Shown here: positions 34,528 through 43,170 of the stretch, one piece after another | How the letters are laid out: each line of letters opens with the position of its first letter | How positions within the stretch are numbered: the stretch's first letter is position 1 | Origin: Kitasatospora sp. MAP12-44 | Lineage (GTDB): Bacteria; Actinomycetota; Actinomycetes; Streptomycetales; Streptomycetaceae | NCBI RefSeq assembly: GCF_029892095.1 | Contig: NZ_JARZAE010000004.1 | Coordinates: 1,860,001 to 1,924,000 of the forward strand | Direction of reading: 5' to 3' | DNA length: 64,000 nucleotides | Position numbers and translations under genes: made by a program | Notes under the pieces: model-generated | The model's input: only the letters and a program-made list of their open reading frames with translations | Database searches by the model: none | Told to the model about the DNA's origin: nothing

Positions 34528-37500
34528 ATGCACACCTCCCCCGCGCGTACACCTGCGCGCTCGCTGCTGCGAGCGCTCAGCGCGTTGACAGCACTCGGCC
34601 TGCTGACCGCAGGCGCCGCCGCACTGCCCGCCATGGCCCAGGCGGCCACTCCAGTCGGCAGCGGTGCCGCGAGCCCGGCCGCGGTAGGTGTGCAGCAGGC
34701 GCTCGCGCAGGCCACGTCCTCGGGCAAGGCCGTTCAGGCCAGCGCGGCGACGACCAACAGCAGCACGCTGACCGCCAACCCCAACGGGACCCTGACCCTG
34801 AGCCAGTCCCTCGCGCCGGTCCGCAAGAAGGTGGGCGGCAGCTGGCACAACCTCGACGCGACGCTGGTGAAGAACGCCGACGGCAGCATCTCGCCATCGG
34901 TGTCCACCAGCGCCCTGTCGTTGTCCGGCGGCGGCAGCGGACCGCTGGCCTCCATGGACGACGCCGGACGGTCCCTGGCCGTCTCGCTGCCGATGGCCCT
35001 GCCGACACCGAGCCTCTCCGGCAGCACCGCCACCTACACGAACGTCCTGCCCTCGGTGGACCTGTCAGTGGTCGTGGACGCCCAAGGCGGTTTCGAGGAC
35101 ACCCTGATCGTCAAGACCGCGGCGGCCGCGGCGAATCCGGCGCTCAAGACCCTGCAGCTGGCCACCAAGACCAAGGCGCTGAAGCTGTCCGCGGACAGTG
35201 CGGGCAACGTGAGTGCGAAGGACGCGTCGGGCCACCCGGTCTACACCTCGCAGGCCGCCCAGATGTGGGACTCCGCGACGCAAGCCGTGTCCACCCCGTC
35301 AAAGACCGCCCCGCTCACGTCCTCCAAGGTCGAGGCCGCTGCGCCGAGCTCCGCACCGGTGGCCTCCGCGCCGCCGAGCGCACCGGTGACCGACCCGACC
35401 ACGGGCAAGCTGGTCGACCCCGCCACTGGCCAGCCGATCGCCTCCTCGGCAACCGGCCCGGGCCTGGGCGCGCACACCGCACCGATCGCCACCAGCGTGT
35501 CCGCTCAGACGATCTCGCTCACCCCGACGGCATCCCTGCTCACCGGCCCCGGCACGGTGTACCCGGTCTACATCGACCCCACCTTCATCGCACCCTCGGC
35601 AGCCACCCCGCTGGACTCCTGGACCAATATCAACTCGAACTTCCACGGCACCAGTTACTGGAAGACGTCCGGCCAGCTGCAGGTCGGCGACCAGAACTGG
35701 CAGTCACCCACGTTCGTCTCACGGTCCTTCGTGCAGCTGTCGATACCGTCGCAGATCTACGACTCCACCATCCTGTCCTCCAGCCTGAACTTCACCGAGG
35801 ACTGGTCGCCCTCGTGCAACGCCACCGGCGTGCAGTTGTGGCAGTCCAGCTACATCTCCTCCGGCACCACCTGGGACAACCCGCCCACCCTGAGCAACCA
35901 GGTCGGCGCCACCCAGACCGTCGCCCACGGCTACAACTCCTCCTGTCCCACCGCGGGCGTCGGCTTCGACATGTCCAGCGCGATGGCCAACGCCGCGCGG
36001 TACCACTGGTCTACGCTCACCCTGGGCCTCAAGGCCGCGGACGAGTCGGACCAGTACGGCTGGAAGCAGTTCGCGAACACCGTCACCTACGACACCACCT
36101 ACGACCACGCCCCCAACACGCCCGACACCCTGAGCACCTCGCCGACCACCTCCTGCACCGGCAGCACGGTGGGAGACGGCGACGTGACCCTGTACGCCAG
36201 GGAAAGCGACCAGGACGGCGGCACCGTGGGTGTCGCATTCTCCGCGGTGAACCACGCCACCGGAGCCACCATCGCCAGCAGCGACTCCACCGTGCTGACC
36301 GCCCCCTCGGGCAGCACCCTCGCGCTGAAGATCCCCAAGGCAACCCTTGAAGCGGCCGCCAACAGCAAGGCCCTCCAAGTCGACTGGCAGGCCATGGGCA
36401 ACGACTTCCACTTCACCAGTGGCTGGTCCAACCTGTGCTCCTTCACCTTCGACCCCACCCGGCCCGGCGCTCCGGTGATCACCCTGCCCAGCAACAGCGC
36501 CAACTGCCCCGTCACCGCCCCTGTGGCCGGCAGCAGCAACCCGCCGACCGTGGGCGCCATCGCTGAGAAGTGCGCCTTCACCATCAGCCCCGCTCCAGGT
36601 GGTGTCACCCCGTCCAGCTACGTCTACCAGCTCAACGGCGGCGCCCCGCACGCCCTGGCCGCCAGCAGCGGATCGGTCACGATCACGCCCGGCCGCATCA
36701 CGAACACGCTGACAGTCACCAGCCTCTCGGCCGGCGCCAACTACGGCGACACGGCAAGTACGGTCTTCACCTCCGCCGCCCCCGCCACGCCCGCCGCCGA
36801 CAGTGACCTCACCGGCAGCGGCATCGCGGACCTGCTCACCGTGGGCGGCCAGCACCAGCTGCCCGCCGGACTGTGGCTCAACTCGGGACAGGCCGGCCCC
36901 GGCCACCCCGGCAACGGCCATATCAACTCTTCCGCCACCGACATCGGCCTCCACGGCAGTGGAATCAACACCACGGGCGGCACCGGCACCGGCTCGCCCG
37001 CCGACTACGCCGGCGCGATCGCTTTCAGCGGCCGGTTCACCAACGACAACCTGCAGGACGTCCTGGTCTACTACCCCGCCGGCCCCCACGCCGGAGTGGG
37101 CGAGATCATCCCCGGAAACGGCGACGGCTCGGCCCTGAACTCCACCAGCGCCACGATCATCCAATCCGGGGCCCTGTTCGACAGCAACAACGACAGCCCT
37201 GTCCAGCTCGCCAATGCCGGAAACACCACCGGCGACAACAACCCCTACCCCGACCTGATCGGCATCTCCGGCGACGCCACCTCCGGCTACAGCCTGAACC
37301 TCTACCCCGGCAGCTCGCCGATCGGCACCTACGGCACCCAGGGCGGCATCGGCAACACCATCCCCGTCATCAACACCAGCACGGGCGCCCCCCTGCCCAC
37401 TCCCGCCGGTGGGGCCGACTGGAACAGCTGGACCATCGCCACCACCCAGCTCCCCACCACCAGCCCCACCCCGGGCACGGCGATGTACCTGTGGAACAAG

Positions 37501-40047
37501 TCCACCGGCGACCTCTACCTGTGGACCGGCCTGGCCTACAACGCCACCACCGGCGCCCTGGGCTACACCCAGACCAAGGTCGCGGCCGGTTGGAACACCA
37601 ACGCCGCGCTCACCCTGCAGGCGGCCGACATCAACGGTGACGGCACCCCGGACCTGTGGGCCACCGACGCCTCGGGCAAGGTGACCGCCAACCTGATGGC
37701 CGCTGGCGACAGTGCCTTCCAGGGCACCGCGCCCACCGACACCCTGGCCCCACTTGCTCACGCCTGGGACCTGGACGACCAGACCAGCGGCGCGGTGGGC
37801 GCCAACACGGCCACCGACCAGGCCGGCAGCACTCCCCTGCCGTTGTCCGCAGTCGGCACCGGCGCCCCCTCTTGGGGCACCGGCGACGTGTTCAGTCCCG
37901 ACATCAGCATGAACACTGGTGTCGCCACCACCAGCCAGGCGCTGACCACCTCGGCGCCTGCCCTGAACCTCAGCGGCGATTTCAGTCTCTCGATCTGGGC
38001 CCGGCCCAACATCCTGGGCGGGGTGACCGTCTCGCAGAGCGGGGCCCACTCTTCGGGGCTGATCGTCTTCCCGGACGCCAACACCAAGCAGTGGTTCTTC
38101 TGCCTGGCTCCCACCGACACCACCGGCTGGGTCTACGACTGCGTGCACGGTTCCAGCGTCACCACGGGTGTCTGGACGCACCTGACCGTCACCTACAGTG
38201 CCGCGAACAAGCTCATGGCCCTGTACGTCAACGGCGTTGACGCCGCCAGCGGCCCGCACACCCCCGTCGCCTCCACGCTGTTCCGTGGCAACCTGGTCGT
38301 GGGCGACTACCTCTACAACAACGCGCCCTACTCCTACTTCAACGGAGCGGTCTCCCAACTGCAGACCTGGAGCCAGGCCCTGACCCCGAACCAGGTCGCC
38401 GGCGCCTCCGGAACCCCCGGTGCTGTGCTCTTTCCCTCCGACAGCACCACCTACCCCAGCGGATCCAGCTGGAGCAGCAACGCCAACACCATGTCCTTCA
38501 ACCAGGGCCAGCTGACGGTCACCGTCGCCGGCAGCCCGCTCTACCAGGTCGGCACCGCAAGCAACCCGGGCGCGGTGATGACCATGCAGAGCGACGGCAA
38601 CCTGGTCGCCTACCCGACCGCCACCGATGCCGCCAACCAGACCAACGCCCTGTGGGCCACCGGCACCAACGGCGACACGGGTGCGTCGCTGCTGCTGCAG
38701 CCCGACGGCAACCTGGTCCTCTACACCGCGAACGGCGCCCCGGCCTGGGTCAGTAACACCTCCTTCCTCGGCGCCGACCAGTGGCAGCTCACCAGTGCCA
38801 CTGCCGGGGCCGACACTGCGGGTACCAACCCCGCCGCCCCCAGCAGCAGCGTCACCTGGGCCGCCAACCACGACGGCACCGCGAACGGTGCGGCTGTCTT
38901 CAACGGGACCGACTCCGTCGTCCGCGCCACCGCGCCCGCCGTCAACAGCAGCACCAGCTACACCGTCTCCTGTTGGCTGAAGATCAACGCCCTGTCCGGA
39001 TCCCAGATCGCCCTGGGCCAGGGAACCGTCAACCACCAGGCCTTCTACCTCGGTTACAGCAACGCCATGGGCGGCTGGATCTTCCAGACGACCACGACCG
39101 ACGACGCGTCCAGCGCCTTCCCGACCGCCATGTCGCCCGCCACCGCCGGCACCTGGACTCACCTGACCGGCGTCTACGACGTCGGCAGCCACACCATGAC
39201 GCTCTACGTCAACGGCGTTGCCAAGGCCACCGCCACCAACACCACCCCCCAGTACAACACCGGCGGACCCCTCGACATCGGAGCCAACAGCCTCGCCGGC
39301 TCCACCGCCCTCTACGACCAGGTCAACGGCAGCGTCAGCGACGTCCGCACCTACCCCACCGCCCTGAGCGCCGCCCAGGTCACCACCCTCTACAGCAACT
39401 CCTCCTTGCTCAGCGCCGACCAGTGGCAGCTCACCAGTGCCACTGCCGGAGCCGACACTGCGGGTACCAACCCCGCCGCCCCCAGCAGCAGCGTCACCTG
39501 GGCCGCCAACCACGACGGCACCGCGAACGGTGCGGCTGTCTTCAACGGGACCGACTCCGTCGTCCGCGCCACCGCGCCCGCCGTCAACAGCAGCACCAGC
39601 TACACCGTCTCCTGTTGGCTGAAGATCAACGCCCTGTCCGGATCCCAGATCGCCCTGGGCCAGGGAACCGTCAACCACCAGGCCTTCTACCTCGGTTACA
39701 GCAACGCCATGGGCGGCTGGATCTTCCAGACGACCACGACCGACGACGCGTCCAGCGCCTTCCCGACCGCCATGTCGCCCGCCACCGCCGGCACCTGGAC
39801 TCACCTGACCGGCGTCTACGACGTCGGCAGCCACACCATGACGCTCTACGTCAACGGCGTTGCCAAGGCCACCGCCACCAACACCACCCCCCAGTACAAC
39901 ACCGGCGGACCCCTCGACATCGGAGCCAACAGCCTCGCCGGCTCCACCGCCCTCTACGACCAGGTCAACGGCAGCGTCAGCGACGTCCGCACCTACCCCA
40001 CCGCCCTGAGCGCCGCCCAGGTCACCACCCTCTACAGCAACTCCTGA
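34528..40047 (+). CDS. Secreted multi-domain LamG / lectin surface protein
   Basis: The start ATG 34528 gives a clear signal peptide (MHTSPARTPARSLLRALSAL, cleavage after PAMAQA) in an 1839-residue protein; the open frame upstream has none. Domains in order: an N-terminal region typical of Rhs-partner proteins (res 50-320); a DNRLRE-type beta domain (about 350-520) with YPVYIDPTFIAP; Ig-like stretches; an FG-GAP/VCBS-like region (about 755-1065) with DLTGSGIADLLTVGG and DINGDGTPDLWATD; LamG 1 (about 1070-1295); a bulb-type lectin segment with MQSDGNLVAYP and LQPDGNLVLY (about 1310-1415); and two almost identical LamG domains to the end. It is probably an adhesin or delivery partner for the divergent Rhs protein. 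A terminator follows. Confidence 0.85.
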   Translation: MHTSPARTPARSLLRALSALTALGLLTAGAAALPAMAQAATPVGSGAASPAAVGVQQALAQATSSGKAVQASAATTNSSTLTANPNGTLTLSQSLAPVRKKVGGSWHNLDATLVKNADGSISPSVSTSALSLSGGGSGPLASMDDAGRSLAVSLPMALPTPSLSGSTATYTNVLPSVDLSVVVDAQGGFEDTLIVKTAAAAANPALKTLQLATKTKALKLSADSAGNVSAKDASGHPVYTSQAAQMWDSATQAVSTPSKTAPLTSSKVEAAAPSSAPVASAPPSAPVTDPTTGKLVDPATGQPIASSATGPGLGAHTAPIATSVSAQTISLTPTASLLTGPGTVYPVYIDPTFIAPSAATPLDSWTNINSNFHGTSYWKTSGQLQVGDQNWQSPTFVSRSFVQLSIPSQIYDSTILSSSLNFTEDWSPSCNATGVQLWQSSYISSGTTWDNPPTLSNQVGATQTVAHGYNSSCPTAGVGFDMSSAMANAARYHWSTLTLGLKAADESDQYGWKQFANTVTYDTTYDHAPNTPDTLSTSPTTSCTGSTVGDGDVTLYARESDQDGGTVGVAFSAVNHATGATIASSDSTVLTAPSGSTLALKIPKATLEAAANSKALQVDWQAMGNDFHFTSGWSNLCSFTFDPTRPGAPVITLPSNSANCPVTAPVAGSSNPPTVGAIAEKCAFTISPAPGGVTPSSYVYQLNGGAPHALAASSGSVTITPGRITNTLTVTSLSAGANYGDTASTVFTSAAPATPAADSDLTGSGIADLLTVGGQHQLPAGLWLNSGQAGPGHPGNGHINSSATDIGLHGSGINTTGGTGTGSPADYAGAIAFSGRFTNDNLQDVLVYYPAGPHAGVGEIIPGNGDGSALNSTSATIIQSGALFDSNNDSPVQLANAGNTTGDNNPYPDLIGISGDATSGYSLNLYPGSSPIGTYGTQGGIGNTIPVINTSTGAPLPTPAGGADWNSWTIATTQLPTTSPTPGTAMYLWNKSTGDLYLWTGLAYNATTGALGYTQTKVAAGWNTNAALTLQAADINGDGTPDLWATDASGKVTANLMAAGDSAFQGTAPTDTLAPLAHAWDLDDQTSGAVGANTATDQAGSTPLPLSAVGTGAPSWGTGDVFSPDISMNTGVATTSQALTTSAPALNLSGDFSLSIWARPNILGGVTVSQSGAHSSGLIVFPDANTKQWFFCLAPTDTTGWVYDCVHGSSVTTGVWTHLTVTYSAANKLMALYVNGVDAASGPHTPVASTLFRGNLVVGDYLYNNAPYSYFNGAVSQLQTWSQALTPNQVAGASGTPGAVLFPSDSTTYPSGSSWSSNANTMSFNQGQLTVTVAGSPLYQVGTASNPGAVMTMQSDGNLVAYPTATDAANQTNALWATGTNGDTGASLLLQPDGNLVLYTANGAPAWVSNTSFLGADQWQLTSATAGADTAGTNPAAPSSSVTWAANHDGTANGAAVFNGTDSVVRATAPAVNSSTSYTVSCWLKINALSGSQIALGQGTVNHQAFYLGYSNAMGGWIFQTTTTDDASSAFPTAMSPATAGTWTHLTGVYDVGSHTMTLYVNGVAKATATNTTPQYNTGGPLDIGANSLAGSTALYDQVNGSVSDVRTYPTALSAAQVTTLYSNSSLLSADQWQLTSATAGADTAGTNPAAPSSSVTWAANHDGTANGAAVFNGTDSVVRATAPAVNSSTSYTVSCWLKINALSGSQIALGQGTVNHQAFYLGYSNAMGGWIFQTTTTDDASSAFPTAMSPATAGTWTHLTGVYDVGSHTMTLYVNGVAKATATNTTPQYNTGGPLDIGANSLAGSTALYDQVNGSVSDVRTYPTALSAAQVTTLYSNS
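38771..40045. repeat. Tandem duplication of a LamG domain
   Basis: 38771-39403 and 39413-40045 are two 633-bp copies offset by 642 bp. The DNA is almost identical (I noticed one base change, GCCGGGG to GCCGGAG, near the start), so the duplication is recent or maintained by gene conversion. The frame is kept. Confidence 0.9.
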
Positions 40048-40068
40048 CCACTCCACACCAACCAACCT

Positions 40069-40099
40069 AGGGGGCCTGCAGCCACGCTGCAGGCCCCCT
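40069..40099 (+). terminator. Terminator of the LamG gene
   Basis: A perfect 13-bp stem (40069-40081 with 40087-40099) and a 5-base loop lie 22 bases after the stop. Confidence 0.85.
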
Positions 40100-40242
40100 C
40101 GGGCTACCGTTCGGCCGACAACACAGGCAGCCGCCCGGACAGGCCAAAACCGACCGCTCGGCGCATGCCTTGGCGGCGGGTGCGGGGACGACAGGCCGGA
40201 CCCGCCCCCCGGTGTCCCGCCGAACTCGCCGCCACCCGAACA

Positions 40243-40818
40243 GTCATCCCGTACGGTCGAGACCGTGCGCTGGTGGTGCCTGAAATTCGGACATGCCTGC
40301 GCCAATACCCCGCACCACCAGCACCCGAGGCCGGGGGACAAGTGGCGCCTCGACTAGTTAGTTCGTCGTGAAGATCAACGGCGAGCGGATTTACCTGTGG
40401 CGCGCGGTCGATGCCGACGGTAAGGCGCTCGACATCCTCATGCAGAGCCGACGGGACAGCGACGCGGCCGGCCAGTTCTTCAGAAAACTGCTGCAGAAGA
40501 CCCGCACCGTGCCGCGCAAGATCGTGACCGACAAGCTCCGCTCCTACGGCGCCGCCCAACGGCAGGTGACGCCCTCAGTGGAGCACCGCTCGCACAAGGA
40601 TCCGAACAACCGGGCCGAGAAATTCCCACCATCCGACCAGAGCGCGCGAACGCGCCATGAAAGGCTTCCGCAGCGCCGACGGAGCGCAGCGGTTCCCGTC
40701 CGCGTTCAGCGGCATCTCACCCCGCCTCCGGCCCCGCCGTCACCTTCTCACCAACACCGAACGCCGCATCGAAATGACCATCCGCTTAACGATCTGGAGA
40801 CAAATCATCGGCGGCGAA
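40243..40818 (+). pseudogene. Decayed IS6-family transposase fragment
   Basis: Codons from about 40255 read ETVRWWCLKFGHACAN and GDKWRLD, then a TAG stop at about 40354. After a small rearrangement comes VKINGERIYLWRAVDADGKA, then LDILMQSRRDSDAAGQFFRK and PRKIVTDKLRSYGAAQRQV, then SVEHRSHKDPNNRAE, matching the IS6 DDE domain including the last Glu. One extra A at 40619-40622 shifts the frame; the remainder reads MKGFRSADGAQRFPSAFSGI, then RPRRHLLTNTERRIEM. The N-terminal helix-turn-helix is missing. It is not functional, and no terminal repeats were seen. Confidence 0.85.
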
Positions 40819-40990
40819 ATCGTCGGCACCGCCGACCTGCCCGCCACAGCCCGAGTCGGCGCCACCACTCAGCCCCACCACAATCTGCCCCCCCTGGCGT
40901 CCACACCCCAGCGCCCACACCCCGACCAACGTGACAGCACCCGAATCAGACATGTGCCCTGGATAAGATTCTGTGCACTAAGGTGCCCAG

Positions 40991-42517
40991 GTGAGCAGAT
41001 CAACCACCGCACATCGGACAAGCCAGGCAGCTGTCGAACGAAAGCGTCCCTTCGACGTTCTCGCCAGGCCCTGGGTCCTCGCGCCGATCGTCGGCATCGC
41101 GGCCGGTGTGCTCATGCTGGTGCGGCTGTTCATACCCGGACCGGTCGGCATGGCCGACAACGGGGACGGGCCGAGCCGGATGTGCGGCCTGAACCTGGCC
41201 GTCCACGTCCCCAATGACTCCATGCGCTGGTTCAAGTTCCTGAACCCCCGGTACGACTACGGGCCGCACGGCGCCTGCACCGCGACCAACACCTACACCA
41301 GCAGTGAGCAACTGCTGATGCACCTGGCCAAGCCGCTGAGCCACCTCTGGGGCTACCCCGGGGCGTTCGACCTGCGGGCGCTCGGACTACTCTTCTGCGT
41401 CGTCGTCGCCTTCGTCTTCACGATCTTCGCGGCGGCGCTCCGCGGGCGCGTGATCGTGCGGTTGCTGATCTGCGCGGCACTGTTCGTCGTGGTGGGCGAC
41501 ACCGCCTTTGCCGGCTACTCGATATCTCCGTACAGCGAGCTGGCCGGGCTGGTCGGGATCCTTTTCGTGACCGCCGGGGCGATGCACTTCGGCGGCAGTA
41601 CCAGGGCCAAACAGGGCGGCCTGCTGCTGTTCACGGCGGGGGCGGTGCTGGCCATCACCTCCAAGACCCAGGCGGTAACCCTGGTCGTCCCGTTCGCCGC
41701 ACTGCTGCTGGTGGTCCGGGTGCCGCTCTCCGGCCTGCCGCTCTCCCGACTGCGCAGCCGGGTCGCCCCCAGGCTGCTGCCAGCCGTCGCCGTGCTGCTG
41801 ATCTCCGTCTCGGGGGTCTTCACCATGCAGACCCAGATGAAAGCATTCGAGCCGATCAACCGCACCGAGATGATCTTCGACGGCGTCCTCGCCCACAGCT
41901 CCGACCCGTCGCAGACCGCCAAGGATCTGGGCCTCCCGCAGCACTTCGTCCAGTACGAGGGCTACGACTGGTGGGCCGCCCACGCGCCGGAGAAGGACCC
42001 GCAGTTCCCCGAGATCGCGGACAAGATGACCTACGGCAACATCGCCACCTACCTGGTCGAGCACCCCGGCGTCGCCGCCAGCATCACCCTCGGCGGCATG
42101 GACAACTTCGCCGCCGCCCACCCGAACTACTTGGGCTCCTACCCGGCAAAGACCGGCCACCCGGCCGGCACGCTGGAGTCCCGGCTGGCGCTCTACAGCG
42201 ACTTCGCCCGCGCGACCGGGCGGGCCCTCGTCCCCGGCCTGCTGGCGCTCGGCGTGTTCGGCTTCTTCTGGTACCGCAGGATCCGGGACAACCAGCGCCG
42301 CACCGCCTTCGTCACAGTGATGGTCTGCATGATCGGTGTGGTGGTGGCCCAGTTCACCTCTGCGGTCTACGGCGAGGCGATCGAGGACACCAAGCACCTG
42401 GTCTACGGCATCTTCGCGGGCGGCCTCGCTATCGTGCTGACGGCTGCCGCCGCCTTCTGCTGCCCGCCGGGAATCAGCAAGGACGCCAACGACCTGGACA
42501 CCCCCGCGAGGCCCTGA
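40991..42517 (+). CDS. Multi-pass membrane protein, WsfD-like glycosyltransferase candidate
   Basis: The 508-residue integral membrane protein starts at GTG 40991. A first helix (residues 28-50) is followed by an outside loop GPVGMADNGDGPSRMCGLNL, a motif I associate with WsfD-type glycan hexose transferases. About eight further hydrophobic segments follow (LGLLFCVVVAFVFTIFAAAL, then LICAALFVVVGDTAFAGYS, and so on). A large extracytoplasmic loop (about 285-400) contains YEGYDWWAAHAPEKDPQFPE. The early Asn-Asp region would fit a polyprenyl-phosphate-sugar-dependent enzyme, but catalysis is not shown. It lies just inside the right end of the element. The last residues are a short hydrophilic tail. 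Confidence 0.7.
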   Translation: MSRSTTAHRTSQAAVERKRPFDVLARPWVLAPIVGIAAGVLMLVRLFIPGPVGMADNGDGPSRMCGLNLAVHVPNDSMRWFKFLNPRYDYGPHGACTATNTYTSSEQLLMHLAKPLSHLWGYPGAFDLRALGLLFCVVVAFVFTIFAAALRGRVIVRLLICAALFVVVGDTAFAGYSISPYSELAGLVGILFVTAGAMHFGGSTRAKQGGLLLFTAGAVLAITSKTQAVTLVVPFAALLLVVRVPLSGLPLSRLRSRVAPRLLPAVAVLLISVSGVFTMQTQMKAFEPINRTEMIFDGVLAHSSDPSQTAKDLGLPQHFVQYEGYDWWAAHAPEKDPQFPEIADKMTYGNIATYLVEHPGVAASITLGGMDNFAAAHPNYLGSYPAKTGHPAGTLESRLALYSDFARATGRALVPGLLALGVFGFFWYRRIRDNQRRTAFVTVMVCMIGVVVAQFTSAVYGEAIEDTKHLVYGIFAGGLAIVLTAAAAFCCPPGISKDANDLDTPARP

Positions 42518-42921
42518 CCCCGTCCACGGTCGACGTGTCGGGATCACAAAATTCGACTCTGTCGCTGATCTTGTGATCGTGCGGGTCAGGTCCGTCAGGA
42601 GTATCCGCCCGCGGAGGAAGTCCAGGCCGGCCCGCCCGAATCCTTGCCTTTTGACTAGTTTCGCCCGCGTGACCTGGCCCTCGACCTGACCGGGGCGGGC
42701 GAGGGCCTGCCCATGCGAGATATTGAACGGCGCTGTCGGCACTCCCGCCTTTAACCAGATCGCTGCCTACGGCTAGGCCCAGTGCCGGCAGGCGGCCTGG
42801 CCGACTTCGCGGCCATCGCGCCGCTGTCCTGGCCGCCCAGCCCTCACCGAACGCGCCAGCCCCGCCGGTCACGGTCCTTCCAGTTCCAGCACCGCAGAGG
42901 CCCACTCCAGGTTGGCGAATC
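42518..42921. other. 404-bp stretch without a recognisable gene
   Basis: Only low-quality overlapping reading frames on the reverse strand are present, with no plausible start or family. It forms the right margin of the integrated element. Confidence 0.5.
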
Positions 42922-42943
42922 GTTCAAGTCCCCCCTCGGACAC
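42922..42943. other. Right attachment-site repeat
   Basis: An exact 22-bp copy of the tRNA-Leu 3' end (23501-23522) in direct orientation, without the rest of the tRNA. Confidence 0.85.
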
Positions 42944-42944
42944 A

Positions 42945-43168
42945 GACCGTGAGCCTACGGGTTCCGGAGAAGTGCTGGTTGAGATCCATCTCAACCAGCA
43001 CTTTTTGCTTTCCCGGATTGTAGGTAAGGACCAGTCCGAGCTGTTGGTAGAGCGCGGCTCGGTCGGCGAGGACGGCGACCAGGTCGCACTATTGGCTCGG
43101 GCGAGGGCTGCGATGTCGTCGCGGGTCAACTGGGCGGAGCGGGCGGTCTCTGAAGAACCCGCAGCGCG
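42945..43168 (-). pseudogene. 3' remnant of a second serine recombinase
   Basis: On the reverse strand the codons read ETARSAQLTRDDIAALARA, then after a one-base shift DLVAVLADRAALYQQLGLVL, then TYNPGKQKVLVEMDLNQHFS and RRLTVCVRG, running into the attachment repeat. This is the C-terminal end of a large serine recombinase, different from the one at 23.5 kb. Its 5' part has been replaced by the beta-helix gene, whose stop codon lies three bases away. It should belong to a second element that used the same tRNA site. Confidence 0.75.
42970..43003 (+). terminator. Hairpin terminator within the recombinase remnant
   Basis: A perfect 15-bp stem (42970-42984 with 42989-43003), TCCA loop and a T-run after it, 27 bases beyond the repeat. 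It occupies the same place relative to the attachment repeat as the hairpin at 23552. Confidence 0.8.
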
Positions 43169-43170
43169 GT

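Larger units (their letters stand above)
23501..42943. mobile_element. Decayed 19.4-kb element integrated at tRNA-Leu
   Basis: The element is bounded by exact 22-bp direct repeats, with a recombinase next to the tRNA-proximal end reading toward it. The contents are: truncated serine recombinase, decayed IS1182-type transposase, immunity and Rhs toxin genes, LamG surface protein, IS6-type remnant and a membrane glycosyltransferase-like gene. No replication, conjugation or phage structural genes were recognised inside, so it has lost mobility or moves passively. The recombinase is broken. Flanking core genes to the left are conserved chromosomal genes. Confidence 0.75.

Noticed and set aside
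40104..40243. Gene between the LamG terminator and the IS6 remnant
   Set aside because: No start, ribosome site or family; probably further remnant or spacer.
35719..40341. 1540-residue reverse frame opposite the LamG protein
   Set aside because: Gly/Val/Arg-rich, no domain, and the forward strand carries a signal peptide and recognisable domains.
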